Shown here one piece after another: positions 60,397-64,000 of a stretch of 64,000 nucleotides of DNA. A program made the position numbers and the translations under genes. Numbering within the stretch: the first letter of the stretch is position 1; each line of letters begins with the position of its first letter. The notes under the pieces were generated by a model that had not been told where the DNA came from, did not search any database, and was given only the letters and a program-made list of their open reading frames with translations. Origin of the DNA: Marinobacterium aestuarii. GTDB taxonomy: Bacteria; Pseudomonadota; Gammaproteobacteria; Pseudomonadales; Balneatricaceae. The stretch lies in assembly GCF_001651805.1 (NCBI RefSeq), contig NZ_CP015839.1, positions 992,001-1,056,000 of the forward strand, given 5' to 3'.

Positions 60397-61218
60397 ATGT
60401 CCAGGTTGCAACGCAGTCTGTCCGATTACAAAGAGCGCCTGCTGGGCGAATCCAGTGCCTTGCGTCAGGCTATTCGCCGCGGCGAGCACAGTGCCATGAC
60501 CAGCGGCCTGGCGCCGGGTCTGGTGCAGGGCAATCTGGTTATTCTGCCCGCCGACTGGGCCGGTGACTTTCTCACCTATTGTCAGAACAATCCGGTTTCC
60601 TGTCCGCTGATCGCCGTGTCCGAGGTGGGTAATCCGGCCCTGCCGGGCCTGGGGCTGGATATCGATATTCGTCACGACGTACCCGAATACAATATTTTTC
60701 GCGACGGCGAGCTGGTTGAAACCCCGACGGATATCGCTAGCCTCTGGCAGGATGACATGGTGGCTTTCGTGCTGGGCTGCTCGTTTTCCTTTGAAGATGC
60801 CCTGCAGCAGGCCGGCCTGTCGGTGCGCAATATCGACATGGACCTGAACGTTTCTATGTACCGCAGCAATATCCCGACCGTGCCCGGTGGGCGTTTCCAC
60901 GGTGACATGGTGGTGTCCATGCGGCCTTTCATCGCCAGCGACGCCATTCGCGCGGTACAGGTCACCACCCGGCTGCCCAAGGCCCACGGTGCGCCTGTGC
61001 ATCTGGGTGATCCATCACTGATCGGTATTGCAGACCTGGCCGCGCCTGACTTTGGCGATGCGGTTGAGCTGCGTGGCGATGAGCTGCCTGTTTTCTGGGC
61101 CTGCGGTGTGACGCCCCAGGTGGCCGTGGGCAATGCCAAACCGCCTATCTGCATCACCCATGTGCCCGGCAAGATGCTGATCACCGATCTTCTTAATGCA
61201 GAACTTGCGATTCTCTGA
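60397..61218 (+). CDS. DUF1445 putative hydro-lyase (YcsI / D-glutamate cyclase-like)
   Basis: A 273-residue protein. Family segments are [39 protein letters not shown], and [10 protein letters not shown], with the C-terminal CGVTPQ and [12 protein letters not shown]. These match DUF1445, annotated as hydro-lyase and related to the N-terminal part of the mitochondrial D-glutamate cyclase DGLUCY. AGAGG precedes the ATG. It is first in a likely operon with a TRAP transporter, so it probably acts on the imported acid. Confidence 0.85.
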   Translation: MSRLQRSLSDYKERLLGESSALRQAIRRGEHSAMTSGLAPGLVQGNLVILPADWAGDFLTYCQNNPVSCPLIAVSEVGNPALPGLGLDIDIRHDVPEYNIFRDGELVETPTDIASLWQDDMVAFVLGCSFSFEDALQQAGLSVRNIDMDLNVSMYRSNIPTVPGGRFHGDMVVSMRPFIASDAIRAVQVTTRLPKAHGAPVHLGDPSLIGIADLAAPDFGDAVELRGDELPVFWACGVTPQVAVGNAKPPICITHVPGKMLITDLLNAELAIL

Positions 61219-61377
61219 GGCCTGCACGCTGCAGCGCCACCTTTCCCGGTAACCCAGTGAGCTTTAATGCCGACAGCTATTATTGATAGCAGGAATGTTG
61301 TCGTCCAGAGGTAATCGTTATCCGGCTCAGGATGAGATCCGGTACTTTTTAATAACAATGAAAACTGGAGCATCAAG

Positions 61378-62340
61378 ATGAAAAAATTAGCCAGCGCCAT
61401 GCTGCTGTTGGGTACCCTTGCGACCTCTGCGGTTCAGGCCGACAAGTGGCATATGCCCACGCCCTACGCCGATGCCAATCTGCCGACCCAGATCGCGCGT
61501 GAATTTGCCGAGGAAATCAAGGCCAATACCGCCGGTGAACTGGATATTACCGTGCATTCGGGCGCTTCCCTGGTGAAGCATCCGGAAATACCGCGGGCGG
61601 TGAAAACCGGTCAGGTGCAGCTGGGGGAGGTCTTTATTGGCATCATGGGTAATACCCATCCGGTGTTCAAACACGACAATATTCCGTTTCTGGCCACCAC
61701 CTTTGATGATGCCGAGAAACTCTGGGCGGCGGCCCGGCCCGAAGTCGAAAAGCAGCTGGATAAAGACGGCATGACCCTGCTGTACACCGTTGCCTGGCCG
61801 GCCCAGAGCCTTTACACCAAGGCGCCGGTCAACCGGCTGGAAGACCTGAGTGGCCTGAAGATGCGCGCCTATAGCCCGTCGACTTCCCGCCTGGCGGATT
61901 TGATGCATACCACCCCGACCACTGTGCAGGTGCCGGACATTCCCCAGGCCTTCAGCACCGGTATTATCGACGCCATGATCACGTCACCCTCCACCGGCGT
62001 GAACGGCCAGGCCTGGGATTACCTGGAGCACTTCACCGATGTGCGTGCCTGGATTCCCAAGAACGTGGTGGTCGTGAACAAGCGGGCGTTCAAGCGTCTG
62101 GATGACAAGACCCGCCAGATTATTCTGGATGCCGCCGCCAAAGCCGAAAGCGAAGGCTGGAAGCGTGTGCGTGTCACGGCGGCCGAGGATACCAAAACCC
62201 TGGCCGAGAACGGTATTCAGGTGGCAGAGCCTTCCGCCGAGCTGATGGCTGAACTGCAGACGATCGGCGACATCATGATCGATGAGTGGAAGGCCGAGTC
62301 TCCGGATGACGTTGGCGCCATCCTCTCCAGCTACCGCTAG
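61378..62340 (+). CDS. dctP: TRAP transporter substrate-binding protein (DctP type)
   Basis: A 320-residue periplasmic binding protein. The signal peptide is KKLASAMLLLGTLATSAVQA. Typical segments are ANTAGELDITVHSGASLVKHPEI, LSGLKMRAYSPSTSRLADLM (with the conserved Arg that salt-bridges a carboxylate) and DAMITSPSTGVNGQAWDYL. Ligand is probably an organic acid, not identifiable by eye. TGGAGC lies before the ATG. A stable hairpin separates it from dctQ. Confidence 0.93.
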   Translation: MKKLASAMLLLGTLATSAVQADKWHMPTPYADANLPTQIAREFAEEIKANTAGELDITVHSGASLVKHPEIPRAVKTGQVQLGEVFIGIMGNTHPVFKHDNIPFLATTFDDAEKLWAAARPEVEKQLDKDGMTLLYTVAWPAQSLYTKAPVNRLEDLSGLKMRAYSPSTSRLADLMHTTPTTVQVPDIPQAFSTGIIDAMITSPSTGVNGQAWDYLEHFTDVRAWIPKNVVVVNKRAFKRLDDKTRQIILDAAAKAESEGWKRVRVTAAEDTKTLAENGIQVAEPSAELMAELQTIGDIMIDEWKAESPDDVGAILSSYR

Positions 62341-62353
62341 TAATTTCAGTGTC

Positions 62354-62377
62354 ACAGGCTCCGATTGTGGAGCCTGT
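62354..62377 (+). other. Stem-loop between dctP and dctQ
   Basis: ACAGGCTCC-GATTGT-GGAGCCTGT, a perfect 9-bp stem right after dctP and with no T-run. In binding-protein transporters such stems protect the 5' message and give more binding protein than permease; I infer the same here. Confidence 0.7.
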
Positions 62378-62394
62378 TCAGCGAGGCGCCTGTT

Positions 62395-62913
62395 ATGCAC
62401 TCACTTCGAGAAAAACTGTATCTGGCATCGGGCTACCTGGCGGGCTTTTGTCTGGTCGTCATCATGCTCATCATCCTGGCCCAGATAGTCGGTAGGCTGT
62501 TCGGCTTTATCGTGCCCTCGGCGGAAGACTTTTCCGGCTATGCCCTGGCCGGCGCCACCTTCCTCGGCCTGGCCTATACCTTTCACGAAGGCGGGCATAT
62601 CAGGGTTACGCTGCTGATTCAGCGCTGCTCGTCCCGGGTGCGCTTCCTGCAGGAATTACTGGTACTGCTGTTTGCCCTGGTGCTGGTTAGCTACATGACC
62701 TGGCACTGCATCTATATGGTGTGGGAGTCCTACGTCTTCGAGGAAGTCTCCTACGGCTATATTCCGGTGCCTATATGGATTCCGCAGGTGCCACTGGCGC
62801 TGGGAATGCTGGCGCTGAATCTGGCCATTCTGGATAGCCTTGTCTGTGTCGTGAAAGGGCGGGTACCGGCCTATCAGACCCATGAGAATGAACTCAATCT
62901 GGAGGAAGTCTGA
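62395..62913 (+). CDS. dctQ: TRAP transporter small permease (DctQ type)
   Basis: A 172-residue inner-membrane protein with four predicted helices (for example GYLAGFCLVVIMLIILAQIV and LVLLFALVLVSYMTWHCIYM). It has the family's AEDFSGYALAGATFLGLAYTFHEGGHIRV. The ATG at 62395 follows GAGGCG; an in-frame GTG at 62365 falls in the stem-loop and is less likely. It overlaps dctM by one base. Confidence 0.9.
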   Translation: MHSLREKLYLASGYLAGFCLVVIMLIILAQIVGRLFGFIVPSAEDFSGYALAGATFLGLAYTFHEGGHIRVTLLIQRCSSRVRFLQELLVLLFALVLVSYMTWHCIYMVWESYVFEEVSYGYIPVPIWIPQVPLALGMLALNLAILDSLVCVVKGRVPAYQTHENELNLEEV

Positions 62914-64000
62914 TGGATATGACGCTGCTATCGATTGTACTGGCCGTCAGCATGCTGCTGATGCTCGCCATGGGTATCTGGGTGGCGCTGGCGCTGACAG
63001 GCGTGGCGGTGCTGGGGCTCATGCTGTCCGGCAACGACCAGATCGGCCTGCTGTTCGCCACCTCCAGCTGGGGCGCCAGTACCTCCTGGTCTCTGACCGC
63101 CTTGCCGCTGTTTATCTGGATGGGGGAGGTGCTGTTTCGCACCCGCCTGTCGGAGGACCTGTTCAAGGGGCTGTCGCCCTGGCTGAGTGGCCTGCCGGGC
63201 AAACTGCTGCATGTGAACGTGCTCAGCTGTGGCATCTTTGCCGCCGTATCGGGTTCTTCCGCCGCCACGGCCGCCACCATTGGCCGCATGACCCTGCCGG
63301 AACTCAAGGCCCAGGGCTACAGCGAGCGCATGGCGGTGGGAACCCTGGCCGGCTCCGGCACCCTGGGGCTGCTGATACCGCCCTCCATTATCCTGATCGT
63401 GTACGGCGTGGCCGCCGAGGTGTCGATTGGTCGGCTGTTTATCGCCGGTGCCTTGCCGGGCTTGCTGCTGATGGTGCTCTTTATGGGCTATACCATGGTG
63501 TGGGCGCTGCTGAACAGGGATGAGCTGCCGAGCAACACTTCCGACCGCGTACCCTTTATCGTCAAACTGAAGGCGCTGAAACAGCTGCTGCCTATTGTCG
63601 CCCTTATCGGCTTCGTGCTGGGCTCCATCTATGGTGGCCTGACCACACCGACCGAAGCGGCTGCACTGGGGGTTTTCGGTTCACTGTTTCTGGCCCTGGT
63701 GACCGGCAGCCTGGATCGCGAGAGCTTTCTCGGCAGTCTGCTGGGGGCGGTAAAGAGCTCCTGCATGATCGGGCTGATTCTGGTCGGTGCGCATTTTCTG
63801 ACGCTGGCCATGGGCTTTCTTGGCATCCCCGGCGCCCTGGCGCAGTGGATTGGCGACATGGCGCTCTCGCCGGTGGTGCTGTTGATGTCACTGACGCTGC
63901 TCTTTGTGGTACTGGGCTGTTTTCTGGACGGTATCTCGGTGGTGGTACTGACTGTCGCTGTGGTTCTGCCCATGGTGCAGCAGGCCAATATCGATTTGCT
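62913..64000 (+). CDS. dctM: TRAP transporter large permease (DctM type), 5' part
   Basis: The frame is open from the ATG at 62913 to the window end, giving 362 residues of a family whose members are about 430. Translation gives a many-helix membrane protein with MLAMGIWVALALTGVAVLGL near the start. It also has AAVSGSSAATAATIGRMTLPEL, SGTLGLLIPPSIILIVYGV and YGGLTTPTEAAALGVFGS, all DctM hallmarks. It completes the TRAP transporter, a Na+-gradient-driven importer. Confidence 0.93.
   Translation, partial: MDMTLLSIVLAVSMLLMLAMGIWVALALTGVAVLGLMLSGNDQIGLLFATSSWGASTSWSLTALPLFIWMGEVLFRTRLSEDLFKGLSPWLSGLPGKLLHVNVLSCGIFAAVSGSSAATAATIGRMTLPELKAQGYSERMAVGTLAGSGTLGLLIPPSIILIVYGVAAEVSIGRLFIAGALPGLLLMVLFMGYTMVWALLNRDELPSNTSDRVPFIVKLKALKQLLPIVALIGFVLGSIYGGLTTPTEAAALGVFGSLFLALVTGSLDRESFLGSLLGAVKSSCMIGLILVGAHFLTLAMGFLGIPGALAQWIGDMALSPVVLLMSLTLLFVVLGCFLDGISVVVLTVAVVLPMVQQANIDL

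Overview
The window is one contiguous stretch of a gammaproteobacterial chromosome. The housekeeping gene orders match the Oceanospirillaceae/Pseudomonas side of the class: rpsU-yqeY-dnaG-rpoD, tsaD/plsY/folB-folK, lptD-surA-pdxA-rsmA-apaG-apaH-glpE-cca, rpe-gph-trpE, etfBA and amgK-murU. I cannot name the genus from sequence alone.

Left third (1-27231): a surface polysaccharide (O-antigen or capsule) cluster read on the + strand. It opens with the end of a UDP-HexNAc 6-dehydrogenase. An RfaH-type antiterminator follows, and 62 bp after its stop codon lies an exact 12-base ops element, placed just before rmlBDAC. This suggests the cluster carries both the regulator and its target. Sugar supply: dTDP-rhamnose (rmlBDAC), GDP-mannose (manC), dTDP-Qui4NAc (VioA/VioB-like pair), UDP-GalNAc/GalNAcA (WbpP-like epimerase plus the dehydrogenase) and UDP-diNAc-bacillosamine (PglF/PglE/PglD). 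PglC loads the first sugar on undecaprenyl phosphate. Five glycosyltransferases and a Wzx flippase follow the usual Wzx/Wzy plan, but no Wzy polymerase is visible. DNA from about 8.4 to 20.8 kb is clearly A+T-richer than its flanks and holds a broken IS5-type transposase, which fits an exchanged serotype cassette. Its right edge falls inside the pglC gene.

Middle (27281-47813): a periplasmic ATP-dependent DNA ligase (LigE), an MFS protein with a very long helical C-terminal tail, a CAU-anticodon tRNA, and the macromolecular synthesis operon rpsU-yqeY-dnaG-rpoD on the minus strand. Then come tsaD, plsY, folB-folK, and the minus-strand envelope/maintenance operon lptD-surA-pdxA-rsmA-apaG-apaH-glpE-cca. 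The tRNA is followed by two tandem ~124-bp repeats, each carrying the tRNA 3' end.

Right third (47974-64000): amgK-murU-djlA (cell wall recycling and a co-chaperone), a DUF3530 protein, rpe-gph, trpE with its own terminator, and etfB-etfA. The 3' end of etfA is repeated in tandem with an 81-bp period. ETF-ubiquinone oxidoreductase follows. The window ends in a small catabolic locus: a LysR regulator, a DUF1445 hydro-lyase-like enzyme and a TRAP transporter (dctP, dctQ, and dctM cut by the window end).

Intergenic DNA holds several repeat families: a MITE-like inverted repeat between rmlB and rmlD, REP-like palindromes, and short 'word' repeats after several stop codons.
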